A DNA stretch of 64,000 nt, from contig NZ_SNQG01000004.1 in NCBI RefSeq assembly GCF_004378255.1, forward strand, positions 1 to 64,000, read 5' to 3'. A model generated the notes under the pieces. It ran no database searches. It was not told the DNA's origin and worked only from the letters and a program-made list of their open reading frames with translations. Source of the DNA: Mucilaginibacter phyllosphaerae (GTDB lineage: Bacteria; Bacteroidota; Bacteroidia; Sphingobacteriales; Sphingobacteriaceae). The position numbers and the translations under genes were made by a program. Shown piece after piece: positions 39,201-47,071 of the stretch (position 1 is its first letter; each line of letters starts with the position of its first letter).

Positions 39201-39877
39201 TGGCTAATACATCAACCCGTAATTTTTTAACCCGAACAGATAATTTTACCAATCCAAGAAATTTTATCACTCAGGGTACCTCCGGTACGTTATGGCAGGG
39301 CTTAATGGGTTTGAGCGCTGAGGCACAATCAAAAATAAAGGTGGATAGTGGCAGCCTTTTATTACAATCAAAAGGCACCAATTGGGATGGTAACAAGCCA
39401 TACGGGCCATTTTTATACCAGCAGGTACAGGGCGATTTTGTTGTTGAGGTAGAGGTTATTGATTTAAGCGGCTTGCAACAAAAAAAAGTGACGGGCAATA
39501 ACGATATTGGAATAATGGTTAGGAAAAAGCCCTTTACAGATACTGTTGTAACCGACGAGCAACTCATTCAAAACAGCATATTCCCGGCCTGGAACTGCGG
39601 TAACTTATTTACAAACTTTAAAAACGGGCAGCGAATGCAGGTAAATACACAGGCAGGATGGAACTACGATAGATTCCTCCAGATCCAGAAAGCCGGCGAA
39701 TTATTCTACATCCGTAAAAGCAAGGATGGGATATCCTGGACAGATATGCCTAACAGCCCGGTTACCCGGCCTGATTTGAAAAGCGCCCAGCTCCAGGTAG
39801 GGCTTTATCAAAGTTCTTATGGGCCGCAGCAATCGTACGCACGTTTTGCAGGGTATAAGCTATATATACTGAAATAA
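36239..39877 (+). CDS. Multi-domain GH43 glycosidase (1212 residues) with F5/8 and LamG-like modules
   Basis: Signal peptide about 1-23. The five-bladed GH43 propeller (about 33-325) has the base Asp43 (FADPTI), the pKa-setting Asp151 (ITLDGQ) and the acid Glu205 (FFEAPFMF). An F5/8-type galactose-binding domain follows (about 335-470; SSSYSNNYLPAFAVDD, IIDLGKQQPV). Then come two LamG/concanavalin-like modules (about 530-700 and 710-905) and a C-terminal DUF1349-like lectin fold (about 1040-1212). GH43 covers alpha-L-arabinofuranosidases, endo-arabinanases, beta-xylosidases and exo-beta-1,3-galactanases. In this setting arabinose or arabinogalactan side chains are the likely target. It is the last gene of the hydrolase operon. 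Its length is far above the family minimum of about 300-350 residues. Confidence 0.9.
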   Translation: MYRFFTVVLFLSICFLGFKARGQQATENKAGSGNPLLPGYFADPTIRKFGDTYYIYATTDGNGGGHGPSQVWASKDFLNWRMQDMNWPGTRYYWAPDVINADDGKYYMYYCQPVEIYGASSTSPVGPWAPLLPDGKAIIPNYFIPGVITLDGQTFKDDDGKIYMFWGTWGIYPDHGCGVGLLNADMRSFAKTAKIPNIVAKEFFEAPFMFKRKGIYYLTYSSGACENETYRVQYATSKTGPMGPFVFGKNNPVLATNADGSVHGPGHQSVVQVGNDYYMVYHRHNNPHSNGGYHRQVCADKLVFDGDGNIEKMVPTHSGVGLLGKNTITSPNLAYQKAVTASSSYSNNYLPAFAVDDNNGTLWKPADNSTKPAQLIIDLGKQQPVKQILTSFEYATWYYQYYIEASADGKSWTMFADRRLNHRHGSPMVDNGNSNARFIRLTISDTEYPGLYKALWNIKVYGREVIKSDTALYANGNKQKNKDANAMDSAGIKNSIAKDPKMPLIDIDAASLPLKASVIACTNNGSCGGVFKTDGKPPVVDIVAGKKAFVFNGTQSLQSSAGVPVSLWGNNSYTVDFWAYCKVLKDENPLISWTDGDGDHTGATFGYGDNKAYGAAQHFGVSDFPYAATPGPEKWHHIVITFDGSFEKVFVDGLLNNQENKMLFLKPTGKFVIGAKMDSSAYFSGALSALKVYDYPVADAAIAKTAALNVPADVAIYLDAAKLNYGPVQLWPNDGDTGGGFAAKAGVPPMVKDVDDKIAVAFSGGQQLQFNKAAAGVLGNTMAYSIAYSIYNSSPQQDNALNGWFTNTAKNDKLLSAKMWHYVVKCFDGKLLKHYVDGYCIATTPVAKAESIAEFLSIGNLNKDKTDAQVAISSLVLYRHSLSPPEIEELTGDWKKNRHPLLAIRPSFKISPHAITPGIVQMEAATAPEIKTSLQYNFIEKDGKAKPSGWANSPVYTAYGLGPNQQYHYLVKVKDDFGNVSSVSAAFLANTSTRNFLTRTDNFTNPRNFITQGTSGTLWQGLMGLSAEAQSKIKVDSGSLLLQSKGTNWDGNKPYGPFLYQQVQGDFVVEVEVIDLSGLQQKKVTGNNDIGIMVRKKPFTDTVVTDEQLIQNSIFPAWNCGNLFTNFKNGQRMQVNTQAGWNYDRFLQIQKAGELFYIRKSKDGISWTDMPNSPVTRPDLKSAQLQVGLYQSSYGPQQSYARFAGYKLYILK

Positions 39878-39891
39878 ATGTGTAGCAAGCA

Positions 39892-39923
39892 TACCCCTAT
39901 CAAATGTATAATTGATAGGGGTA
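39892..39923. terminator. Hairpin between convergent GH43 and permease genes
   Basis: A perfect 12-bp stem (39892-39903 with 39912-39923) encloses an 8-base loop, 14 bases after the GH43 stop and 14 bases past the end of the minus-strand permease gene. It lacks a T run on either side, but its placement between convergent genes suggests a shared terminator. Confidence 0.65.
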
Positions 39924-39936
39924 CTGCGTTAATTAT

Positions 39937-41175
39937 TTAAAGTACCAGCAAAACCAGGATATGTGCGCCGGTCATTACTATGGCGCCTAATTTTAAAAAT
40001 TGCCAGGCGCTTACTTCCAGCCCTTCGCGGCGTAAAGCCACCAGCCATAGTATCGTAGCTAAAGATCCCGTCATTGATAAGTTGGGGCCTAAATCAATGC
40101 CAATCAGCGTAGCACTTTTTACCATATCGGGTACGTGGCCTGCCTGTATCACGTTGCCGGCAATTAAGCCTGCGGGCAGGTTATTCATTAAGTTACAGGC
40201 AAAGGCAGTACTTAAGCCGCTAAACCAGGCTGCTGCATTAACATTGGTAGCTGCACTGTGCTGCAAAATTGCAGTAAGCCTTTCGGTGAGGCCGGTTTTG
40301 TTTAAGCCTTCAACAATTACAAATAAGCCTGCAACGAGTGGCAAAACCGCCCACGAAACGCCCTTAATAACCGTCCATGGGTTTTTACGTGCGCTTAATA
40401 TAACTATTGCCGATGTAAGCACACCGGTTATGGCTGTGGGTAAACCCAGCTGTATATTCAGGGCCGATGATACCAGTAAAATTATGGCGGTAGCGCCAAT
40501 CCCTATCATTGCAGTTTTGCCGCCTGCAGATAGCTTTGGCAAAGTGATATTCGTTTCTATCTTCTCTGTCAGATCATGGCGCTGGGTAGCGAATAGTAAA
40601 AAGTAGGTAGCTGCAACTGATACCACAGAAGGGATCAAAAAGTGCGACAGCCATGCTAACAAGGTGGGCATATGGTCGCCATAGATCACCAGGTTGGCCG
40701 GGTTAGATATAGGCAGTACAAATGATGCCGCGTTTGCTATAAATGCGCATATAAACAGGTAGGGTAACGGTTTATCAACTTTGGCAGCTTTAACGGCAGC
40801 TGCAACAGCAGGGGTAAGCACTACCGCAGTAGCATCGTTTGATAAAAAGGCTGTTACAACAACTCCCACCAGGTAAATCAATAAAAACAACCTTTTAGGC
40901 GATCCCTTTGCCATACGCGTTGCATGCGCTGCAAGCCAGTCGAAAAGTTTTTCTTCCCTGGCCGTTTCGGCCAGCAGCATCATACCGGTTAAAAACAAGT
41001 AAACATCTGTGCCTTTTGCTACGCCGGTAAGGCCGTCATTAAATGTAATTAACCCAAAAAGTATTAAAATAACTGCGCCTGTTACCGCCCAAATTGCTTC
41101 AGAAACTTTAAACGGGCGGATGATGACCCCGGCAATGGCTAAAAATGAGATGATCCAGATAAATATGTTAGTCAT
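39937..41175 (-). CDS. arsB: ArsB/NhaD-type anion or cation permease
   Basis: This polytopic membrane protein of 412 residues has about 11-12 hydrophobic segments in the ion-transporter superfamily that includes ArsB. Signature stretches are FLSNDATAVVLTPAV, SFVLPISNPANLVIYG and NNLPAGLIAG, plus DLGPNLSMTGSLATILW. These match ArsB arsenite/antimonite efflux permeases well. I use ATG 41175 (MTNIFIW), because an upstream start at 41259 would run 64 bases into the preceding metallophosphoesterase gene. It is the last gene of a minus-strand operon after the MFS transporter and the phosphoesterase. No ArsR or ArsC is seen nearby, so the arsenic role is not certain. Confidence 0.8.
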   Translation of the reverse strand: MTNIFIWIISFLAIAGVIIRPFKVSEAIWAVTGAVILILFGLITFNDGLTGVAKGTDVYLFLTGMMLLAETAREEKLFDWLAAHATRMAKGSPKRLFLLIYLVGVVVTAFLSNDATAVVLTPAVAAAVKAAKVDKPLPYLFICAFIANAASFVLPISNPANLVIYGDHMPTLLAWLSHFLIPSVVSVAATYFLLFATQRHDLTEKIETNITLPKLSAGGKTAMIGIGATAIILLVSSALNIQLGLPTAITGVLTSAIVILSARKNPWTVIKGVSWAVLPLVAGLFVIVEGLNKTGLTERLTAILQHSAATNVNAAAWFSGLSTAFACNLMNNLPAGLIAGNVIQAGHVPDMVKSATLIGIDLGPNLSMTGSLATILWLVALRREGLEVSAWQFLKLGAIVMTGAHILVLLVL

Positions 41176-41195
41176 GTAAAATAAGCGTAATGATT

Positions 41196-42311
41196 TTAAG
41201 ATGGTTTGCCGTTGCTGTTGGGGCCTAATTGTGTGCCAAATATGCCGTTTTCCGGCCATACGCCAATGCTGTCAGCATCGCTTCCGTTGCAGATACGCTT
41301 TGGTTGATGATTAGATGCCCCGCGCAGTTCAATAGTATGTATGCCCGGCCGGCCGCTTTCATCAGTGGCCATCACTGTTAAGGCAGAGGCATCGGTATGG
41401 GTTATCTGAGCGGCCCAGGTGATTTTATCTTCGCACAGGGTCATGATGGTCCATTCTTGTTTGTCTGCACGGCATTTTACTTGTTTCACGGTGCGCCGGC
41501 CAAAAACAACCGCGTGTACTTCAATAAATTCGTTTTGCTGCGGCAGGCTATCTGGCTGTAAGCGATGATCGGCAGGCGAGGTGATCATCACAAACGGAAA
41601 GGCATCGTGCAGCGGTTTAAAGCGCCAGCCTACGCTGCCGTTATCTACAGACACTAAGGAGTAACCCACCGGCCCTTCTTCTATCTGCCCGGTAGAGCGT
41701 GTGGCTGCAAATATGGTTTTCCCGTTATTAGCCAGGTCATTATAGTGGGTGTGGCCCATATCTACCAGCAGTACATCATTTGCATATAGCACATTGTTAA
41801 GCAGCCGGGCTTCGTTGCTGTCCTTTAAATCGGCGGGGTAAGTATGTGTAAAAACTACGGTTTTTTGATCGTTGCTTTTCGCATTTTCTAAATGGCTGGT
41901 AAGCCATTCTGCCTGCGGCTTACCCAGCCTGAAATCTGGCCCGCCGCTGCCGGGCCCGCAAACGTCTAAAAATAAGCAATTAATACCTTTAATGTTTAGT
42001 GCCTTAGGTAGCTGTTGTGCCGGTAAGGTATGGTAAAAATTGGCAAGGCTGCCTTGTTCCATATCATGGTCGCCGGTAATGATATGTACCGGAATGCTCA
42101 ACATTTTTAAAGCCGTGGCTATTAATTGATACTGTTCGGGCAGGCCGTTATCTGCATTATCGCCGGGCAGATAAACAAAGTCGAGTTTATTGCTGCATTC
42201 CGTTTCAATTTGTGCAATAATGGATAGCAGGTCGATATAGTTCTGTTCTTTAGCGCTGGTGATGTGGAGGTCGCCTATGTGTGCATATATCATCGGGGTA
42301 GGTACGTTCAT
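41196..42311 (-). CDS. Metallophosphoesterase (calcineurin-like)
   Basis: This cytoplasmic protein of 371 residues carries the dimetal phosphoesterase motifs: Asp14-x-His16 (GDLHI), Asp51 (PGDNAD), Asp81-His82 (GDHD in place of the usual GNHD), His156 (FTHTYP) and His187-x-His189 (GHTH). The C-terminal third (about 245-371) is a beta-rich extension that could bind substrate. Similar proteins act on cyclic nucleotides or other phosphodiesters (CpdA type). It is the middle gene of a three-gene operon, 7 bases after the MFS gene and 20 bases before the permease, so it may act on something moved by those transporters. Substrate unknown. Confidence 0.85.
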   Translation of the reverse strand: MNVPTPMIYAHIGDLHITSAKEQNYIDLLSIIAQIETECSNKLDFVYLPGDNADNGLPEQYQLIATALKMLSIPVHIITGDHDMEQGSLANFYHTLPAQQLPKALNIKGINCLFLDVCGPGSGGPDFRLGKPQAEWLTSHLENAKSNDQKTVVFTHTYPADLKDSNEARLLNNVLYANDVLLVDMGHTHYNDLANNGKTIFAATRSTGQIEEGPVGYSLVSVDNGSVGWRFKPLHDAFPFVMITSPADHRLQPDSLPQQNEFIEVHAVVFGRRTVKQVKCRADKQEWTIMTLCEDKITWAAQITHTDASALTVMATDESGRPGIHTIELRGASNHQPKRICNGSDADSIGVWPENGIFGTQLGPNSNGKPS

Positions 42312-42318
42312 GGCAATA

Positions 42319-43578
42319 TCAGGCTAAGTTTAACTTCATATCTTTATTCCCCGGCTTTTCATCCGCACACGATACCGTTTCTGGCATCATAGCCCAAAAA
42401 AGAAGAAAGGCAACCAGTGCTAATGCCGATAATACATAAAAGCCAAAATTAAAACCGCTTGCCTTTACAATGTACCCGCTGATGACGTTGCTTAACGATG
42501 CGCCCAAACCTATGGCGGCGGCCAGTATCCCCTGGGCAAAATTATCCTTGCCGGTACCGCAAAACAGATCGGATACGATAAGGATAGAAACCACGCTGAA
42601 TATACCGCCGGCAACACCATCCAGGATCTGGATACTCACCAGGTAAATGGCCCCTTTACCGAAGGTGTAGAGTATGCCGCGAATGGGCAGGATAAAAAAG
42701 GCGATCATCATCAGTTTTTTGCGCCCGGTTGCAGCCCACCTGCCGCTCATGAAAGACATAGGCACCATTACCAGCTGTGCCAGTACGATACAGGCCGACA
42801 TGTAAAGCGAGGCGTTGGAAGTGCGCGCCTTGCCCAGTTCCTGACCTACCAGGGGCAGCATGGCCGCATTGGCAAAATGGAACAGTACGGCAGAGAACAG
42901 CAGGATCAAAAAGCCTTTGTTTTTGAGCATATCTAAAAACGAGGTTTTTTTAGGTTCCGTGCCTTTTTTATCCCCGGCAGCGCTTGCCGCTTCGTGGTTG
43001 ATGTCTTCCTCTTTGATGGATAGCGAGAATATGATACTCATAAGGCAAAACAAGGCCAGGCCATAAAATATGCCTGCATTATGTGTTAACTTACCCAATA
43101 CACCAATTAATATTGCCGAAACCACGTTGCCTGCATGGTTAAAGGTTTGGTTTTTACTTATGGTGTTATCAAAATTATTACGGCCGGCTATCCCCATGGC
43201 CAGGGCAATTAATACCGGTGCAAAAAATGCTGCCGCCACGCCAATGGCTATCTGGCAAATAATAACCGCATAAAAGTTTGGAAAAAACAACATGCAAAAA
43301 CCGGCTATGCCAATGGTGATAGAAACCACCACAATGCCTAAGCGCTTTTTTTTACTTACATCGCAAAGCCAGCCGGCCGGCGATTGTGCAATTACGGTTG
43401 CAAAGCTCATTGCGCCAATGGCCACACCAATTTGCGACGGGTTCCAATGCAGGTTGGAGGCCAGGTAAACAGCCAGAAACGGGCCGAGGCCTGTAGCTAC
43501 ATCTGCCGCAGAAAAATTGAGCCAGTTGAGGCAATTGAGGCTATGCTTTTTAGTATTAGTAGGGGTTTTACTATTCAT
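42319..43578 (-). CDS. Major facilitator superfamily transporter
   Basis: This is a 419-residue MFS protein with 12 predicted membrane segments. The loop after the second segment has GWLCDVSKKKRLG, a form of the MFS motif between segments 2 and 3. The central loop (about 195-220) is charged and Lys/Glu-rich. No substrate-diagnostic motif was recognised; the layout resembles drug or sugar-phosphate carriers. It heads the minus-strand operon with the metallophosphoesterase and ArsB-like permease. A 10-bp palindrome (TGTTATAACA, 43591-43600) sits 12 bases before its start and could be part of the promoter. Confidence 0.88.
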   Translation of the reverse strand: MNSKTPTNTKKHSLNCLNWLNFSAADVATGLGPFLAVYLASNLHWNPSQIGVAIGAMSFATVIAQSPAGWLCDVSKKKRLGIVVVSITIGIAGFCMLFFPNFYAVIICQIAIGVAAAFFAPVLIALAMGIAGRNNFDNTISKNQTFNHAGNVVSAILIGVLGKLTHNAGIFYGLALFCLMSIIFSLSIKEEDINHEAASAAGDKKGTEPKKTSFLDMLKNKGFLILLFSAVLFHFANAAMLPLVGQELGKARTSNASLYMSACIVLAQLVMVPMSFMSGRWAATGRKKLMMIAFFILPIRGILYTFGKGAIYLVSIQILDGVAGGIFSVVSILIVSDLFCGTGKDNFAQGILAAAIGLGASLSNVISGYIVKASGFNFGFYVLSALALVAFLLFWAMMPETVSCADEKPGNKDMKLNLA

Positions 43579-43810
43579 AAATTAAATTGATGTTATAACA
43601 TATTTGATATATTTGAGAGGATAACCACACGCCTGTAATAATGTTTAGTGGCATGTTATATATGAAGAAAAATTAATATGGCCTTTTATTAAAGGCCCGA
43701 AACGAAACGTGCAATGTTTATTATATAATGCTGGAACGGGCTGCCGTTATACCAATGGGTACCAAGCCGCGTTTAGGTAGTGCCGAAGCGGGCAAAATTC
43801 AGATATAACT

Positions 43811-44245
43811 ATGAAAATAATTACCAATAGCCTGTTCATCGGCTTATTGATGATGTTGTTTACTACACTTGCCGGTGCGCAGGAAATCCCCGTAAAAATC
43901 AGCAGTATCAGGTCATCAAAAGGAAGCGTTGTGGTAAGCGTGTTTAAGGATCAGGCAAGTTTTGATCAGGAAAAACCTTATAAGAAATTTACTTTCGATA
44001 AAACATCGGTTAACAACGGGGCGATGACAGTAAAGTTAGCTATCGAGCCCGGCATTTATGGCATCACCCTGTTTGACGACGAAAACGGGAATGGAAAGAT
44101 AGACAAGAACTTTATTGGCATACCCAAAGAAGGGTTCGGGTTTTCGAACTTTTTTATGGAAAAGCTTAAAAAACCAGGTTTTAATGATTTTAAGGTTGAT
44201 GTAAAAAACGTACCTAATATCCAGATCAGGGTAAAATATCTATAG
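43811..44245 (+). CDS. DUF2141 family secreted protein
   Basis: This 144-residue protein has a clear signal peptide (about 1-23, ending AGAQ). The mature part contains the DUF2141 hallmark DDENGNGKIDKNFIGIPKEG followed by FGFSN. The family has a transthyretin-like beta-sandwich and is of unknown function, common in Bacteroidota and Proteobacteria. The Asp/Asn-rich stretch resembles a calcium-binding loop. It stands alone, with no close partner on its strand. Confidence 0.9.
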   Translation: MKIITNSLFIGLLMMLFTTLAGAQEIPVKISSIRSSKGSVVVSVFKDQASFDQEKPYKKFTFDKTSVNNGAMTVKLAIEPGIYGITLFDDENGNGKIDKNFIGIPKEGFGFSNFFMEKLKKPGFNDFKVDVKNVPNIQIRVKYL

Positions 44246-44279
44246 CAGCAAATTAAACTATGCCGAATCTTATGCGCGC

Positions 44280-44540
44280 TTATTTTTGATGTTTTGCTGT
44301 ATCCGGGCCTTGTGGCAGTGGGGCGCCGTTTACGGTATCCTGCTGGGTAAGGGTAGAGTCGCCTACGGTACCAGCGCCGGCCGATCCGGTGCCTGATCCT
44401 GGTGCGCCGTTCCCATCGTTAAGTCCTTTAGTACTGTCTGATGAAGAAATATCACTTTTGCCGCTTGTACTTCCGTTTCCTTTACATCCCCCTATAGCTA
44501 CGCAAGCAGATAGCGCGCCGATAATTATTAACTTTTTCAT
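44280..44540 (-). CDS. Small Ser/Thr/Gly-rich lipoprotein
   Basis: This 86-residue protein has a lipoprotein signal ending at Cys19 (AIGGCKGNGS). The mature part is low complexity, rich in Gly, Ser, Thr and Asp, with no predicted fold. Similar in style to the proteins at 57886-58149 and 61405-61641, so the region has three such lipoproteins. Function unknown; a stress-induced envelope protein is possible. Confidence 0.75.
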   Translation of the reverse strand: MKKLIIIGALSACVAIGGCKGNGSTSGKSDISSSDSTKGLNDGNGAPGSGTGSAGAGTVGDSTLTQQDTVNGAPLPQGPDTAKHQK

Positions 44541-44631
44541 AGGTTAAAGCTTTAGTAACTGTTGTTTAAACAGCAAGGTTTAAAGAGTGTTTTAATTATT
44601 GATTAATAATATTTCTTTATTTAATATACTT

Positions 44632-45477
44632 TCAGATATGCGGCGGATTATTTTGTGGCAAATGATACGTAAGCCTTTTGGAAAGCAGGTGCACCTTTAA
44701 GTTTTCTACAGCAATATAGTTATCGGTGTTGGTATCATAAACATTTGAAGCGGTAATACCGTTCCCGTCAATAACAATAACAACGCCGCTGCCTATAATT
44801 TCGGCTTCTTTTCCGTTGCGTACAATAATCGCCGTATTTTCTTCAATACCGATGCCTATGCAGGTTGGGTTGGTGGCAACAACCTGTGCCATTCTAACAA
44901 ACCTGCTTCTGTCTACAAAGTGTGTATCTATACATACATCCTTCAAAAATTCCAGGCCTACCGTTATTTTTACTTCGCCGGTAAGCTGCTGTACATTTTT
45001 ATTGCCTGCATAAATCATCGGGGTCGACATGGCCATTGCGCCTGCGCTGGTGCCGCCAATTACTATTTTTTGGTGTATGTATCTGTTTTTCAGCAGCAGC
45101 AGTAAATCTGTACCGCCATATATCGAAGTAAGTTTTAGTTGGTCGCCTCCTGCAAAAAATACACCGCCGGCATTATTTAAACGGTCTTCAAAGTTGTTTT
45201 TAATGGCATCAAGCCTGCTGGTATGATGGATATGGCCGATATTTTTTACCCCTAAATTAACAAAGGCCGATCTGTAATCCTCAAATAATTCTTCGGGTAC
45301 AGAACTGGCCGTAGTGATCACTTCTATCACACCATCCTTACGGTCCATAAGGTCGATAAAACCTTTCAGGATCTCTGGCGGCCGGTTCTTATCATCCGGC
45401 CCGTCTTTGCTTTCGTGCCCGCCTATTATCAATAATGTGCCGGTTGGAACAGGGCAGTTATTATTTTTTTCGCTCAC
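44632..45477 (-). CDS. cphB: Cyanophycinase-like S51 peptidase
   Basis: This 281-residue cytoplasmic protein of peptidase family S51 shows the nucleophile Ser144 in GGTSAGAMAMS, the FAGGDQLKL box near 108-116 and the IDTHFVDRSRFVRM segment near 188-200 typical of cyanophycinase. Cyanophycinase cuts the aspartate-arginine polymer cyanophycin to beta-Asp-Arg dipeptides. No cyanophycin synthetase or isoaspartyl dipeptidase is in the window. It may act on imported polymer, work with a synthetase elsewhere, or be a related peptidase. No signal peptide is seen, which argues against an extracellular enzyme. Confidence 0.88.
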   Translation of the reverse strand: MSEKNNNCPVPTGTLLIIGGHESKDGPDDKNRPPEILKGFIDLMDRKDGVIEVITTASSVPEELFEDYRSAFVNLGVKNIGHIHHTSRLDAIKNNFEDRLNNAGGVFFAGGDQLKLTSIYGGTDLLLLLKNRYIHQKIVIGGTSAGAMAMSTPMIYAGNKNVQQLTGEVKITVGLEFLKDVCIDTHFVDRSRFVRMAQVVATNPTCIGIGIEENTAIIVRNGKEAEIIGSGVVIVIDGNGITASNVYDTNTDNYIAVENLKVHLLSKRLTYHLPQNNPPHI

Positions 45478-45568
45478 TATTCATCCATTTTTATTTTATG
45501 AGAATGATTTTATCAGATGATTTGTTTTTACTTATTATTAATTTATTATCTTATTAAAACAATTTTGT

Positions 45569-45841
45569 ATGAATATCTATTTTCTTATTAAACAAAATAA
45601 GAATATGCGAGCAGTGCTGAATTTAATCAGAGATTATCATCATACCAATAGCCTTAAACATATTTACCGGGTTAGGGCAGTAAAAATTCCGGTATTACTG
45701 CTGCTGTCTGGCATTGCCACAGCTGCATGCTATGTACTTGTTAACGGCGCTGCGGCAAAGCCATCAGCTCCGCCGGTAATTACCAGGGGGAAAGTAAGCG
45801 TTTGCGGACCGGCACAAAGTTTTAACAAAAACGGCAGGTAA
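45569..45841 (+). CDS. Hypothetical small membrane protein
   Basis: This 90-residue protein (or 78 if ATG 45605 is used) has a basic N-terminal part and one hydrophobic segment (IPVLLLLSGIATAACYVLV, about 40-58) then a short polar tail. I do not recognise the family. Its stop lies 3 bases before the next start, so it is probably the first gene of the long plus-strand operon. The upstream 91 bases separate it from the divergent cyanophycinase and must hold both promoters. Confidence 0.55.
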   Translation: MNIYFLIKQNKNMRAVLNLIRDYHHTNSLKHIYRVRAVKIPVLLLLSGIATAACYVLVNGAAAKPSAPPVITRGKVSVCGPAQSFNKNGR

Positions 45842-45844
45842 CTG

Positions 45845-47071
45845 ATGGGGAAGGCATACCAATATACCAACCCGTTAAGATCATTTTGGATGGCGGGGTA
45901 CGAGTGTTCTGATAAATTAAATGCCGGCCGCCAGCGGGTTGATCTGGCAACGATAACCGGCCATTTAGATAGGGTAGATGCAGACTATAAACTGCTTGAA
46001 GCTTATGGGATAAAAACCGTACGGGAGGGCATAAGGTGGAGTTTTGTTGAAACAAAGCCTTATCAATATGATTGGGCGGTTGTAAAGCAGATGATAAAAA
46101 GCGGCAGGGATAACAACATCCAGCAGGTTTGGGATCTTTGCCATTTCGGCTTTCCGGATGGGCTATCGCCGTTAGACGACGATTTTACTCCGCGTTTTGT
46201 AAGCCTCTGTAAAGAATTTGTGAAGTTGTACAGGGCTGTAGCCTTAGATGAGGAGCTTATTGTAACACCTATAAACGAGGTGAGCTTTTTATCGTGGTTA
46301 GGCGGCGAGGCCGCAGGTACGGTACCCTACCATACCAACAATGGCTGGGCAGTTAAGTATCATTTAATGAAAGCTTTTATTGCGGGCGTTGCCGCTATGC
46401 GGGCAATAGACCCCACCATCCGCATCTTAACCACAGAACCTTTGGTTGATATGGTGCCCCAATTGCCGGTTACCGCAGAAAGCGAACTGCAGGCGCGCTA
46501 TCAAAACGAGCTGCAGTACCAAACCCTGGATATGTTATGCGGCAGCATTTGCCCCGAACTTGGCGGCAGGCCCGAATATCTGGATATCCTGGGTTTTAAT
46601 TTTTACTACAATAACCGGTGGGTGGTTGGCAGTGCGGAGTTTTTACCCTGGGTTAACGAAGATGACGACCCCAGGTGGAGGCCCTTAAGCGAGATGCTGG
46701 CCGGGGCATACCAACGCTATAACAGGCCCTTTGTGATCACGGAGACCAGCCATCCGGGCGAGCACCGCCCCAACTGGATGGCCTCGATTACCGAAGAATG
46801 CGGTATTGTACACTCATTGGGTTTGCCGCTATGGGGGGTATGCCTTTACCCGATCATTGACCGGCCCGACTGGGATAACCTTACTTGCTGGCACCACCCG
46901 GGTTTATGGGATAACTTATCCGGTAACCCGGCAGAGCGCATACTGCACCAGCCTTATGCCAAAGCCCTGCACAGCGCAATAAGTAAAATAAATAGCGGCT
47001 TAAGTACGCCAGATCCGCATCCGGATGCCGGGGAGATAGCGGATGCAGACTTACAATACAAATTATATTAA
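45845..47071 (+). CDS. Clan GH-A glycosidase-like protein (GH1-related)
   Basis: This 408-residue protein has no signal peptide and so is probably cytoplasmic. It has the (beta/alpha)8 pattern of clan GH-A: a conserved start (GIKTVREGIRW, about 55-65), Glu145 in TPINEV as the likely acid/base, and Glu300 in FVITETSH as the likely nucleophile. It resembles GH1-like proteins in Bacteroidota found beside UDP-galactopyranose mutase; the next gene is indeed glf, overlapping by 29 bases. Substrate unknown. The cytoplasmic location and coupling with glf suggest metabolism of a galactofuranose-type or related glycoside, but that is speculative. Confidence 0.75.
   Translation: MGKAYQYTNPLRSFWMAGYECSDKLNAGRQRVDLATITGHLDRVDADYKLLEAYGIKTVREGIRWSFVETKPYQYDWAVVKQMIKSGRDNNIQQVWDLCHFGFPDGLSPLDDDFTPRFVSLCKEFVKLYRAVALDEELIVTPINEVSFLSWLGGEAAGTVPYHTNNGWAVKYHLMKAFIAGVAAMRAIDPTIRILTTEPLVDMVPQLPVTAESELQARYQNELQYQTLDMLCGSICPELGGRPEYLDILGFNFYYNNRWVVGSAEFLPWVNEDDDPRWRPLSEMLAGAYQRYNRPFVITETSHPGEHRPNWMASITEECGIVHSLGLPLWGVCLYPIIDRPDWDNLTCWHHPGLWDNLSGNPAERILHQPYAKALHSAISKINSGLSTPDPHPDAGEIADADLQYKLY

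Noticed and set aside
39980..40606. 208-codon open frame on the plus strand opposite the ArsB-like permease
   Set aside because: It lies fully opposite a well-supported membrane protein, and its sequence is only the mirror of hydrophobic codons.
43579..43810. Regulatory palindrome TGTTATAACA upstream of the MFS gene
   Set aside because: Ten bases of AT-rich palindrome is not significant alone; mentioned only in the MFS entry.
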